Assembly (NCBI GenBank): GCA_035528895.1
Contig: DATKXS010000154.1
Span: forward strand, 1 to 32,417
Direction of reading: 5' to 3'
From: UBA8522 sp035528895
GTDB taxonomy: Bacteria > Acidobacteriota > Aminicenantia > Aminicenantales > UBA8522
DNA: 32,417 nucleotides
Shown here: positions 22,441 to 30,297 of the stretch, piece by piece
How the letters are laid out: each line of letters opens with the position of its first letter
How positions within the stretch are numbered: the first letter of the stretch is position 1
Notes under the pieces: generated by a model
Database searches by the model: none
What the model was told of the DNA's origin: nothing
The model's input: the letters and a program-made list of their open reading frames with translations, nothing else
Program-made: the position numbers and the translations under genes

Positions 22441-23744
22441 CGTGTTCCCAAGCCGAGGCCGAAAAAGACCTCTCTCCGCGAATCCGAGCCCAGGTCATCG
22501 ACTCCCAGGACCAGGTGGAGATAGCGGAGCAGGGCGAACTGGGTGGCCAAGCGGAGACGGGGGCCGCCGTCCCGCTGGAAATCGAACCCCTCCAGGCTGA
22601 ACATCAGACGGTCGCCGAGGGCCAGTAGATCGACTCCCGCCCCGAATTCCGATTCGATGATCCCGGCCCGCGGAGCCAGCGCGCCGAAGCGCCACCCCGC
22701 CTGCGCGGAATAGACGAATCGTTCCCGCCGCGGGTCATCGACGATCTGTCCCAACAGGAAGCTCCGGGGGGTCAGGTAGAAAGCGGCGCTGATCGCGCCC
22801 CGGACTTTCTGCGTCTCGTTGAGATAATCTCCTCGAAAATGGCCCGTCGCCCGCATCCGCCTCAGCGGCCCGACGGTCTGTTTGACGCCGTCGAGCGTCT
22901 CCCGGGCTTCTTGGTAGAGTTTCGGGTCCTGGACGAGCCGGCCGACGGTCCCCTCGCCCCTGTCGATCTTCTCCAGCGTGTTCCTGAGCAGCCGGACGGA
23001 CTGCTCGATTTCGTAGAGAAGCTCATCAATCTTCCCCAGGTTCAACTTGATGCTTTCCCTGTTCTCCTGGGCGATCTCTTTGACCAGACGGATGGTCTCA
23101 TCGAGGCTCTTGGAGACGTCGCCGACCGTCCGGTCGAATTCCTGGACCGCCCGGGAAGCGCCCCGGATGCCGGCCTGCAGTCCTCCCCTGTTCTCTTCCA
23201 GGAACCCGCCCAGCTCCGCAGAGAAGGAGTTCAGATTCCGGAGGATCTCCTGCAGGTTCTTCTGGGATTCCTCGCCCGTTATCTGGCGGAGGGATTGGCT
23301 GACCCCCTTGATCTCCTCGCCGATGGAGAGGAGGAGGACGCCGAGCTGGTCGAAGCTGACGGCGGCCGTCGTCTCGAGCGTATCCCCGGGCGCATGGTAG
23401 GTGGTTTCCTCGCTGGGCGTGATCTCGATGTACTTCTCGCCGATGATCCCGAGCGAGGCCATCGCCGCCTTGGAACCCCGGGGCACCTGGAACTGGGGGG
23501 AAATACTAAGGACGAGCTGGGCCTTTCTTTCCGCCAGACTGATCTCCCGGACGGAGCCGATCTTGACGCCGGCGAGCCGCACCGCCGCCCGGTTCTCCAG
23601 CCCGGTTACCGAAGGGAAATTGGCGATGAGGCTGTATCCCGGCTTCTTGAACCAAGTGGACATATCGCCGACGATAAAGATCAGCGCGGCGACGATGAGG
23701 ATCGTCCCGCCCAAGAAGAGCCCGATTTTCGCTTCCCGTGTCAT
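22437..23744 (-). CDS. MlaD/MCE-family protein with C-terminal beta-barrel-like domain
   Basis: 435 residues from the ATG at 23744 (GAGG about 8 nt upstream). One N-terminal membrane helix (IGLFLGGTILIVAALIFIV), one MCE domain (about 35-115: YSLIANFPSVTGLENRAAVR, LAGVKIGSVREISL, LGIIGEKYIEITP), a long helical stretch of about 180 residues (EEIKGVSQSLRQITG onwards) and a C-terminal region of about 130 residues rich in amphipathic strands (FLLGQIVDDPRRERFVYSAQ, RAGIIESEFGAGVDLLALGD, FSLEGFDFQRDGGPRLRLAT). Periplasmic MCE rings shuttle lipids for an MlaE/MlaF transporter. The C-terminal part could insert into or touch the outer membrane; a similar VVDDPRG-type tail occurs in deltaproteobacterial MlaD proteins. 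Confidence 0.88.
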   Translation of the reverse strand: MTREAKIGLFLGGTILIVAALIFIVGDMSTWFKKPGYSLIANFPSVTGLENRAAVRLAGVKIGSVREISLAERKAQLVLSISPQFQVPRGSKAAMASLGIIGEKYIEITPSEETTYHAPGDTLETTAAVSFDQLGVLLLSIGEEIKGVSQSLRQITGEESQKNLQEILRNLNSFSAELGGFLEENRGGLQAGIRGASRAVQEFDRTVGDVSKSLDETIRLVKEIAQENRESIKLNLGKIDELLYEIEQSVRLLRNTLEKIDRGEGTVGRLVQDPKLYQEARETLDGVKQTVGPLRRMRATGHFRGDYLNETQKVRGAISAAFYLTPRSFLLGQIVDDPRRERFVYSAQAGWRFGALAPRAGIIESEFGAGVDLLALGDRLMFSLEGFDFQRDGGPRLRLATQFALLRYLHLVLGVDDLGSDSRREVFFGLGLGTR

Positions 23745-23760
23745 GGTCTTTCCCTCATTC

Positions 23761-24507
23761 CTAGAAATTTCTGATCGGCCCGTCGGCATGTCCATGGATG
23801 AACTGCTGGATCACGGGGTTGGCCGAACCCTGGATCTCCTGCGGTGTCCCGACTTCGATGATCCGGCCCCGGTAAAGCATGGCGATCTTGTCGGCGATCT
23901 TGTAGGAGCTGACCATATCGTGGGTGATGACCACGGAGGTGACTTTCATCTCTCGTTTGAGCTTGTTGATGAGGTCGTTGATGGCATCCGCCCGGATGGG
24001 GTCGATTCCCGTCGAGGGCTCGTCATAAAGCATGATCTCCGGCCGGTAGGCGATGGCCCGGGCCAGCCCCACCCGTTTCTTCATCCCGCCGCTGAGCTCG
24101 TAGGGCATCAGGTTTTCCACGTTGCGCAACCCGACCATGCCCAGGCTCTCCGCAACCGCCGTCCTGATCTCTGCCTCGGTGTAGCGGGTGTAGCGGTCCA
24201 GTCCGAAGCGCACGTTCTCGGCCACCGTCATCGAATCGAAGAGGGCGGCGCCCTGAAAGAGCATCCCGAACTTCCGGATGGTGCGCTGCAGCTCGTCCTC
24301 CCGGAGACGGGTGATCTCGACTCCATCGATATAGATCTCCCCGGCGTCGGGCTTGAGAAGGCCGATGAGATGCTTGAGCAACACGCTCTTTCCGGAACCG
24401 CTCTGACCGATGACCACCATGGTCTCGCTTTTTTCGACGGTCAGGTTGACTCCGCAGAGGACCGCGTTCTCTCCGAACGATTTCTCCAAGTTAACGATGT
24501 TTATCAT
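23761..24507 (-). CDS. mlaF: Mla-type lipid transport ATP-binding protein
   Basis: 248 residues. Walker A GQSGSGKSVLLK, LFQGAALFDSMTVAENV (Q-loop region), signature LSGGMKKRVGLARAIAY, Walker B IMLYDEPSTGIDP and switch VVITHDMVSSYKIADKIA. The MKKRVGLARA form of the signature and the wording around it are characteristic of MlaF. It pairs with the MlaE-type permease upstream (4-nt overlap) and the MCE protein 16 nt downstream. Confidence 0.93.
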   Translation of the reverse strand: MINIVNLEKSFGENAVLCGVNLTVEKSETMVVIGQSGSGKSVLLKHLIGLLKPDAGEIYIDGVEITRLREDELQRTIRKFGMLFQGAALFDSMTVAENVRFGLDRYTRYTEAEIRTAVAESLGMVGLRNVENLMPYELSGGMKKRVGLARAIAYRPEIMLYDEPSTGIDPIRADAINDLINKLKREMKVTSVVITHDMVSSYKIADKIAMLYRGRIIEVGTPQEIQGSANPVIQQFIHGHADGPIRNF

Positions 24508-25292
24508 CCGCGTAAGGTCGCCGGCAAGACTTTGCTCAGGAAAAAGTTAAGGATCAGGATCGAGATGCTGGCCAGGACGACGGTGCGCGTGGTGGCCCGG
24601 CCCACGCCCTCGGCGCCCCCTTCTGTTTTGAGCCCCTGCCAGCAGCCGACGACGGCGATGACGACGCCGAACACCGCCGCTTTGATCAGGCCGCTGGCCA
24701 TGTCCCAGAGCTCCAGGTAGCGTAGCGTGTTCTGGAGATAGATGATCCGGTTGACATCCATGAGAACGACATTAAAGAAATACCCGCAGGCGATCCCGAT
24801 GATGTCCCCGTAGAGCGTCAGGCAGGGGAGCATGAAGAATGCGGCCAGCATCCGGGGGACGACGAGATAGCGGACCGGGTTGGCGCCGAGGCTGAACAGG
24901 GCATCGATCTGCTCGGTGATCTTCATCGTCCCGATCTCGGCCGCCATGGATGAACCCACCCGGCCCGAGACCATCAGCCCGACCAGGATGGGGATCAACT
25001 CCTTGGACAGCCCGAGGGAAATGATCGGACCGCCGTACGCTTCCGACCCGGGGCCGATATAGCGGTGAAAGCCGACATAAGTCTGGAGGCCGAAGACCAG
25101 CCCGCCGAAAGCGGCCGTGAGGGAGACGACGGGCAGCGATCGCACGCCGATCTCCTCGAGCTGCTGGATCAGGATCTTGTGCTCCCGGGGCCGGCGGAAC
25201 AGGTTCTTCAGGGTCTTTAAGAACAGCAGCCCGACCTCGCCGAGTTGCTCAACGGCGCCGAGCACAAGAGCGTTCCGGAACAGGCTGGCCAT
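24504..25292 (-). CDS. mlaE: Mla-type lipid transport permease
   Basis: 262 residues from the ATG at 25292, 1 nt after the dnaB stop, with GGAGG inside the dnaB end; the frame stays open 62 codons further over dnaB but that is noise. Five or six membrane segments with the MlaE hallmarks SLTAAFGGLVFGLQTYVGFH, GLSKELIPILVGLMVSGRVG, SSMAAEIGTMKITEQIDALF and ANPVRYLVVPRMLA. It forms the membrane core of an MCE lipid transporter with MlaF. No mlaB or mlaC gene is adjacent, so the complex here may lack the small STAS subunit and the soluble carrier. Confidence 0.94.
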   Translation of the reverse strand: MASLFRNALVLGAVEQLGEVGLLFLKTLKNLFRRPREHKILIQQLEEIGVRSLPVVSLTAAFGGLVFGLQTYVGFHRYIGPGSEAYGGPIISLGLSKELIPILVGLMVSGRVGSSMAAEIGTMKITEQIDALFSLGANPVRYLVVPRMLAAFFMLPCLTLYGDIIGIACGYFFNVVLMDVNRIIYLQNTLRYLELWDMASGLIKAAVFGVVIAVVGCWQGLKTEGGAEGVGRATTRTVVLASISILILNFFLSKVLPATLRG

Positions 25293-25293
25293 C

Positions 25294-26655
25294 TCAGGCC
25301 TCCGGATATTGATATTCCAGGTCGGCGTTGGCGAACCGGGCGTATTTGTTGATGAAGGCGAGCTTGATGTTGTCGGTCGGACCGTTGCGTTGTTTAGCGA
25401 CGTTGACCTCGGCGATGCCGCGGAGGGTTTCATCCTTGGGGTTGTAGAACTCGGGTCGGTAGATAAAGATGACCACATCGGCGTCCTGCTCGATGGCCCC
25501 CGATTCGCGCAGGTCGCTGAGCTGCGGCCTCGGCTCGCGCCGGCCTTTTTCGGGGGCGCGGCTGAGCTGGGAAATCCCGACCACCGGGATGCGGAGCTCC
25601 TTGGCCAGCTCCTTCAGGGAACGCGAGATGAAGGCCATCTCCTGGTTCCGGTTCTCGAAGCGGCTGCCCGGCCTCATCAGTTGAATGTAGTCGACGAAGA
25701 CCACGTCCAAGTTGTTCTCCATCTTCAGCCGCCGGCACTTGGCCTTCATCTCCATCACCGTCAGGCCGGAAGTTTCATCGAGAAAGATCCGGGCATGGGA
25801 GAGGGCTTCGCCGCTGAGCTTAAGTTTTTCGAACTCCCGCTCGCTGATGAAGCCCGTCCTGACCCGCTTGATGTCGAGCTGACTGTCGGCGCAAAGCAGG
25901 CGGATGAGAATCTGCTCCTTGGCCATCTCCATCGAGAAGAACCCCACGGCGTAATCGGTGTTCAGCCCGACGTACTGGGAGATGTTCAGGCAGAGCGCGG
26001 TTTTGCCCATGGACGGCCGGGCGGCGACGACGACGAACTCGGACCGGTGGAAACCCGAAGTGAGGTTGTCCAGGTCGCGGAACCCCGAGGGCACGCCGGT
26101 GACCGCCTCCCGTCTTTCGGCCAGGTGGGCGATCATCTCCAGGGTGGGCGAGGTCAGCTGCCCGACCGAGACGAATCCCGGCTTGACCCTCTGCTCGGCC
26201 ACCTCGATGATGGCTGCCTGGGCCTCATTGAGCAGTTCGTCCGCGTCCTCTTTCTGCTCGTAACTCGAATTGATGATCTTAGCGGAGGAGAGGATGAGCC
26301 TGCGGAGGAGGGATTTTTCCTTGATGATCTTGGCGTAGTACTCGACGTTCGGGCTTTTCGGAACCCCGTCCATGAGCGAGGACAGGTAAGAGGCCCCCCC
26401 CACTTCCTCCAGGATCCCCGATCTCTGCAACTCCTCGCTCAGCGAGAGCAGGTCGACCGGGAGTCCTTTGTCCACGAGGACGATGATCCTCTCGACGATT
26501 TTGCGGTTGGCGTCCTTATAGAAATCCTCGGGCGAGATGATCGAGAGAACCGTGTTGAGGTTCTCGTTATGGACCAAGATGCCCCCGAGAACCGTCTTTT
26601 CCGCCTCCGGGCTATGGGGCGGGGTCTTTTTCAAGAACATGAGGTCGAGTTCCAT
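25294..26655 (-). CDS. dnaB: Replicative DNA helicase DnaB
   Basis: 453 residues from the ATG at 26655, preceded by GGAG 9 nt away; a TTG two codons earlier is less well placed. N-terminal DnaB domain (PPHSPEAEKTVLGGILVHNE), linker, then the RecA-type helicase domain: Walker A ARPSMGKTALCLNIS, ASGFHRSE-type approach region, VVFVDYIQLMRPG (Walker B), PVVGISQLSRAPEKG (Q/SQLSR) and DLRESGAIEQDADVVIFIYR (R-finger and conserved C-terminal block). It unwinds DNA at the fork as a hexamer. No intein is present. It sits between the rplI and mla genes, so replication, translation and lipid transport share a transcript. Confidence 0.97.
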   Translation of the reverse strand: MELDLMFLKKTPPHSPEAEKTVLGGILVHNENLNTVLSIISPEDFYKDANRKIVERIIVLVDKGLPVDLLSLSEELQRSGILEEVGGASYLSSLMDGVPKSPNVEYYAKIIKEKSLLRRLILSSAKIINSSYEQKEDADELLNEAQAAIIEVAEQRVKPGFVSVGQLTSPTLEMIAHLAERREAVTGVPSGFRDLDNLTSGFHRSEFVVVAARPSMGKTALCLNISQYVGLNTDYAVGFFSMEMAKEQILIRLLCADSQLDIKRVRTGFISEREFEKLKLSGEALSHARIFLDETSGLTVMEMKAKCRRLKMENNLDVVFVDYIQLMRPGSRFENRNQEMAFISRSLKELAKELRIPVVGISQLSRAPEKGRREPRPQLSDLRESGAIEQDADVVIFIYRPEFYNPKDETLRGIAEVNVAKQRNGPTDNIKLAFINKYARFANADLEYQYPEA

Positions 26656-26709
26656 GGTCAACCTCTCCTTCGGAGCAGAAGGGCCGGTCCTCCCGTTCCT
26701 TTCATCCCT

Positions 26710-27195
26710 TTAGTCCTTGGGTTCTCCGGCGTCCTCTTCGTCGGCCGCCCCTTCTTCCTTCCGGACCTCGACCCGCAGGGTGGCCTTGTCGTCATGGAAC
26801 ACCTTGACCGGGATGGTGAAATGGCCCAGCCTTTTGATCGGCTCTTCGAGGCCGATCTTTTTCTTCTCGATTTCGAACCCCAGCCGGTCCAATGCATCCT
26901 TGATGTCGGCGGCGCTGACGCTGCCGAAGATCATGTCTTTCTCCCCCGCCTTCCTGGGGAAGGTCAGGGTCACCTCGTTCAGCCGATGGATCAGGTCCTG
27001 GTAAGACTCGCGCTCCTTCTCCACTTTCTTCTTCAAAGCTTGCTGTTCGATCTCGATCATTTTCATGTTCGAAGGAGTGACCTTGAGCGCCAGCTTCCTG
27101 GGGATAAGATAATTCCTCCCGTAGCCCGGGGCGACGGTGACGATATCTCCCTTGCGACCGACGTTCTCCACGTCCTGTTTCAGAATGATCTTCAT
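26710..27195 (-). CDS. rplI: 50S ribosomal protein L9
   Basis: 161 residues from the ATG at 27195 (GGGAGGA site). N-terminal domain MKIILKQDVENVGRKGDIVT and VAPGYGRNYLIPRKLAL are diagnostic; a long connecting helix (IEIEQQALKKKVEKERESYQ) leads to the C-terminal domain with FGSVSAADIKDALDRLGFEI and LGHFTIPVKVFHDDKATLRV. An acidic tail (EEGAADEEDAGEPKD) of about 15 residues exceeds the E. coli end. L9 contacts 23S rRNA and helps frame maintenance. 26 nt after rpsR, 54 nt before dnaB. Confidence 0.97.
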   Translation of the reverse strand: MKIILKQDVENVGRKGDIVTVAPGYGRNYLIPRKLALKVTPSNMKMIEIEQQALKKKVEKERESYQDLIHRLNEVTLTFPRKAGEKDMIFGSVSAADIKDALDRLGFEIEKKKIGLEEPIKRLGHFTIPVKVFHDDKATLRVEVRKEEGAADEEDAGEPKD

Positions 27196-27221
27196 TGTTC
27201 CTCCCGCGATTTCCCCGGGGA

Positions 27222-27479
27222 TCAGTCTTCGACATAGGGGAGGAGGGCCATCAGGCGCGCCCTCTTGATCGCCGTGGCCAGCCTCCGTTGATGGTAGGCG
27301 CAGGTTCCGGTCACCCGCCGGGGAGCGATCTTGCCGCGTTCCGGGATGTACTTTTTCAGAATGTCCACGCTCTTGTAGTCGATATCCCGGACGTTCCTCT
27401 GACAAAAGCGGCAGAACTTCCTTTTCGGCGGAAAAAATCTCCGGTAGGACGGCCTTTCCGATCTCTCTTCTCTGCCCAT
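27222..27479 (-). CDS. rpsR: 30S ribosomal protein S18
   Basis: 85 residues. The pattern KFCRFCQRNVRDIDYKSVDI and RGKIAPRRVTGTCAYHQRRL and ATAIKRARLMALLPY is unmistakable. The CxxC near the N-terminus together with TCAYH is the Cys-containing, zinc-ribbon form of S18. It binds S6 on the platform of the small subunit. 1 nt after rpsF, 26 nt before rplI. Confidence 0.98.
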   Translation of the reverse strand: MGREERSERPSYRRFFPPKRKFCRFCQRNVRDIDYKSVDILKKYIPERGKIAPRRVTGTCAYHQRRLATAIKRARLMALLPYVED

Positions 27480-27480
27480 C

Positions 27481-27900
27481 TTAGTTCACCTCTTCTCCCG
27501 ATTCCCGACCGGCCGTGTCCGCTCCGGCCTCGCGCTTTTCGCCCGCTCCTTCAGGGCCGGCTTCGGCGGGTTCCGACGCCTTCGCCTTCTTCCGTTTCCT
27601 CCGGACAGCCTCCTGGGTGTCTTTCTGCAGGGTCAGGTAGCGCAGGATCGTGTCGGTCTGCTTGAACCGTCTCGCCAGCTCGAGGGGGATGTCCGGACTG
27701 CCCTCATAATGAAAAAAAACGTAGAAGGCTTCGCTGAACCTTTTGATCGGATAGGCCAGCCGGCGTTTCCCCCATCTTTCCTGCTTGACCAGCTTTCCCG
27801 CCCGCTGGGAAATGACCTCGGCCATCTGGGTGATGACCTGTTCGGTATCCTCTTCGGATAGGTTGGGGGCGATCAATAACCCCGTCTCGTAGTACTTCAT
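27481..27900 (-). CDS. rpsF: 30S ribosomal protein S6
   Basis: 139 residues, about 40 longer than the core. Core motifs YETGLLIAPNLSEEDTEQVI, GKRRLAYPIKRFSEAFYVFF and the S18-facing strands. The C-terminal extension is charged and Ala/Glu-rich (KKAKASEPAEAGPEG and following), low complexity. Strong AAGGAGG site before the ATG. A leader hairpin lies upstream (27924-27955). Confidence 0.97.
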   Translation of the reverse strand: MKYYETGLLIAPNLSEEDTEQVITQMAEVISQRAGKLVKQERWGKRRLAYPIKRFSEAFYVFFHYEGSPDIPLELARRFKQTDTILRYLTLQKDTQEAVRRKRKKAKASEPAEAGPEGAGEKREAGADTAGRESGEEVN

Positions 27901-27923
27901 GTGACCTCCTTATGGATATTAAA

Positions 27924-27955
27924 GCTCCCTCTTCTCGAAAGAAGGAACAAGGAGC
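27924..27955 (-). other. Hairpin in the pth-rpsF spacer
   Basis: On the minus strand GCTCC pairs with GGAGC at the outer ends and CTTCT pairs with AGAAG around a TTCG tetraloop, with an asymmetric internal loop (TTGTTC on the left). It ends 24 nt before the rpsF start and is followed by TTTAATA, so it could be a weak terminator after pth or a ribosomal-protein leader. The CCG motif of known S6:S18-binding leaders is not in the expected place. Confidence 0.35.
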
Positions 27956-27965
27956 GTATTTGCGG

Positions 27966-28538
27966 TTAGGTCATTCCTTTCTGATTGAAAGCGTTCATGG
28001 CCGCGTCGATCCGGCCGTCGATAACCATCTCCAGGGCGTCCTCGGCCCTGACCAGGGCATCCTCCAAGACAGGACGCTCCTCCCGGGAGAACGGCGAGAG
28101 CACGAACTCCGCAGCATCGTCGCCCTCGGCGTGAGGTCCGATCCCGACCCGGAGGCGGGGAAACGCGGACGTCCCGATCTCGGCGACGATGGAACACATG
28201 CCCTTATGGCTGCCGGGGCGGCCTTCTTTCCGAACCCGGATCTGGCCGACCGGGATATCGAGGTCATCATAGACAACGACAAGATTCTGCGGAGGGATCC
28301 GGTATCCGTCCACCATCTGTTTCACGGCCTTACCGCTCAAGTTCATGTATGTCTGAGGCTGGGCCAAAACCAGCCGTTCGTTATTCCGCATCGCTTCCGC
28401 GACCTTGGCCCCATGTTTCCGCTTCCGGAACTTCACGCCCCAGCGTCGGGCCAGCCTCCGGACGAGGAGGAAGCCGACGTTGTGCCGCGTCCCGGCATAG
28501 CGACGCCCGGGATTGCCCAGGCCGACCACAACCCACAA
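27966..28538 (-). CDS. pth: Peptidyl-tRNA hydrolase
   Basis: 190 residues from a TTG start (AGGAG 6 nt upstream). Catalytic Asn9 and His19 in VVVGLGNPGRRYAGTRHNVG, Asn66 in PQTYMNLSG, Asp in VVVYDDLDIPVG and the GRPGSHKGM loop are present. Recycles tRNA from aborted peptidyl-tRNAs. It follows rplY by 18 nt, the usual rplY-pth order. Confidence 0.97.
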   Translation of the reverse strand: MWVVVGLGNPGRRYAGTRHNVGFLLVRRLARRWGVKFRKRKHGAKVAEAMRNNERLVLAQPQTYMNLSGKAVKQMVDGYRIPPQNLVVVYDDLDIPVGQIRVRKEGRPGSHKGMCSIVAEIGTSAFPRLRVGIGPHAEGDDAAEFVLSPFSREERPVLEDALVRAEDALEMVIDGRIDAAMNAFNQKGMT

Positions 28539-28556
28539 TCGCGACTCCTACTTCTC

Positions 28557-29249
28557 CTACTTCTCCTTCTTCTCCTTTTTTTCCGGTTTCTCTTCCTCTT
28601 CCAACTTCTCCGCCCGTTCCTTCTTGATCAACTCGGGCTCAGTGGGCTCGGCGACGACCACCTCTTCCTCGGCCGGCTTGGCGACCTCTTCTTCCTTGTG
28701 CGGCACAGCGATGAGCACGAGGACCGTCGCCGGGTCGCTGATCAGCTTGACCCCTTCCGGAACGGCGATATCGCCGACCTTCAGGGACTGGTGGAGATGA
28801 AGCCCGCTGATGTCGATCATGATCTGCTCGGGGATGTCCTTGGGCAGGCACTCGATCTCCACTTCTCGGGTCATGAAATCGACGAATCCGCCTTCGGTCT
28901 TGACGCCGACCGGATCTCCCTGGAGCTCCACGGCAACGTTGACCCGGATAGGCTTGTCCATGGAGATGTGGATCAGGTCGGCATGGAGGAGCTCATCCGT
29001 CCCCGGGTCGATCTGGAGGTCCTTGAACATGGCGTCCTGAGCCTTGGAGTCGAAGGCCACCTTGAAGATCGTGTTCTCCCCGCTGTCCGACTTCAATATC
29101 ATGACGACGTCCTTTTTATCCAGGACCAGCGGGATATTGGCCGTTCCTCCCCCGTAGAGGATGGCGGGGATGCGGCCCTGTTTTCTCATCCTCCGGGAGG
29201 CGTTCGTGCCGAAGGCGTCTCTTCTTTCCGCTTTGATGGTGAAACTCAT
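28557..29249 (-). CDS. rplY: 50S ribosomal protein L25 (CTC/TL5 type)
   Basis: 230 residues from the second of two adjacent ATGs (29249), 5 nt after AAGGAGG. L25 domain (RRDAFGTNASRRMRKQGRIP, AILYGGG, VAFDSKAQDAMFKDLQIDPG) and a C-terminal CTC domain (VAVELQGDPVGVKTEGGFVD, LPKDIPEQIMIDISGLHLHQ). Binds 5S rRNA. The tail after about residue 190 is Glu/Lys repeats, encoded by a low-complexity CTTCTC tract on the plus strand. The prs stop lies just inside the ribosome site, and a terminator sits between prs and this gene. Confidence 0.96.
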   Translation of the reverse strand: MSFTIKAERRDAFGTNASRRMRKQGRIPAILYGGGTANIPLVLDKKDVVMILKSDSGENTIFKVAFDSKAQDAMFKDLQIDPGTDELLHADLIHISMDKPIRVNVAVELQGDPVGVKTEGGFVDFMTREVEIECLPKDIPEQIMIDISGLHLHQSLKVGDIAVPEGVKLISDPATVLVLIAVPHKEEEVAKPAEEEVVVAEPTEPELIKKERAEKLEEEEKPEKKEKKEK

Positions 29250-29259
29250 CATCTCCTCC

Positions 29260-30189
29260 TTAGGCAAAAAGGGAGCTCACCGAGCTCCCCTCGTTGATCC
29301 GGCGAATGGCTTCGCCAAAGAGCTCGGCCACCGACAGGACGACGAACTTCCCGCAGGCCTGAGCGGCGGCGTTGAGCGGGATGGTGTCGGTGACGATCAC
29401 TTTCTCCAGGGGCGATTTTTCGATCTTGGCGATCGCCTGGCCGGAGAGGACGGCGTGGGTGCAGGCGGCCAGGATCCTCCGGGCACCTTCTATCTTCAGG
29501 GCCTCGGCGCTCAGGACGAGAGTGCCGGCCGTGTCCACCATGTCGTCGAAGATGACGACATCGCGGCCCTGAACATCGCCGATGACATGGAGGACCTTGG
29601 CCACGTTGGGAGCGGGTCTCCGCTTGTCGATGATGGCCAGGCCGGCCTGCATCCGGCGGGCAAAGACCCTGGCCCGCCCGACTCCTCCGGCGTCCGGAGA
29701 GACGATGGTCAGGTTGTCCAGGGCGAGGCCGGCGATGTGCCTCGCCAGGACCGGCATCGAGGTCAGGTTGTCCATCGGGACGGAAAAGAACCCCTGGATC
29801 TGGGGCGAATGGAGGTCCATCGCCAGGACCCGGCCGGCGCCGGATTTTTCGAGGAGGTCGGCGACCAGCCGGGCCGAGATCGGCACCCGGGGCCTGTCCT
29901 TCCAGTCCTGCCGGGCGTAGCAGTAATACGGCATGACCGCCGTGATTCGCTCGGCGGAAGCCCGCTTGGCGGCGTCGATCATCAGGAAGAGCTCCATAAG
30001 ATGAAAGTTCGAGTCGGCCGAACCGGTCTGGATGATGAAGACATCCTCGCCGCGGACATTCTCGTCGATATAGATGTGGATCTCTCCGTCACTGAACTGA
30101 CTGAGGACGATATTCCCCAACTCGATCCCGAGGTAGGCGGCGACCTCCCGGGAGAGCGCCTGGTTCGACGATCCGGAAAATACTTTCAT
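29260..30189 (-). CDS. prs: Ribose-phosphate pyrophosphokinase (PRPP synthetase)
   Basis: 309 residues. MKVFSGSSNQALSREVAAYL, FSDGEIHIYIDENVRGEDVF, MPYYCYARQDWKD (catalytic loop), LHSPQIQGFFSVPMDNLTSM, VSPDAGGVGRARVFARRM and the PRPP-binding VVIFDDMVDTAGTL are all in place, so it is the class I enzyme making PRPP from ribose 5-phosphate and ATP. The order lolB-ispE-prs matches the gammaproteobacterial cluster. Its last codons contain an intrinsic terminator. Confidence 0.97.
   Translation of the reverse strand: MKVFSGSSNQALSREVAAYLGIELGNIVLSQFSDGEIHIYIDENVRGEDVFIIQTGSADSNFHLMELFLMIDAAKRASAERITAVMPYYCYARQDWKDRPRVPISARLVADLLEKSGAGRVLAMDLHSPQIQGFFSVPMDNLTSMPVLARHIAGLALDNLTIVSPDAGGVGRARVFARRMQAGLAIIDKRRPAPNVAKVLHVIGDVQGRDVVIFDDMVDTAGTLVLSAEALKIEGARRILAACTHAVLSGQAIAKIEKSPLEKVIVTDTIPLNAAAQACGKFVVLSVAELFGEAIRRINEGSSVSSLFA
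29266..29289 (-). terminator. Intrinsic terminator inside the 3' end of prs
   Basis: Minus strand: GGGAGCTC and GAGCTCCC form a perfect 8-bp stem with loop GGT (29289-29271), followed by TTTTT (29270-29266). It lies within the last codons of prs and just before the rplY ribosome site, so it would reduce read-through from prs into rplY-pth. Confidence 0.7.
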
Positions 30190-30225
30190 CGGCCTTTCCT
30201 TCTCCGCAATCCTTTCAGCATTAAA

Positions 30226-30297
30226 CTGGGGCGGGAGGATTCGAACCTCCGGATGACGGATCCAAAGTCCGTTGCCTTACCGCTTGGCTACACCCCA
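30226..30297 (-). tRNA. tRNA-Gln (anticodon TTG)
   Basis: 72 nt. Acceptor arms TGGGGTG and CGCCCCA pair fully with one G-U; discriminator G; D-arm GTAGCC(AAGC)GGTAAGGC; anticodon arm ACGGA-CTTTGGA-TCCGT with anticodon TTG; T-arm with GTTCGAATC. The 3' CCA is not encoded and must be added. It lies between ispE and prs on the same strand, and its first ten bases contain the ispE stop codon. Confidence 0.97.

Noticed and set aside
25117..27237. Long plus-strand open frame of about 700 codons
   Set aside because: Antisense to dnaB, rplI and part of mlaE; the composition and lack of motifs mark it as a shadow frame.
28545..28585. Repeated CTTCTC/CTTCTT tract as a microsatellite or regulatory repeat
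   Set aside because: It is the codon repeat for the Glu/Lys tail of L25 and needs no other explanation.
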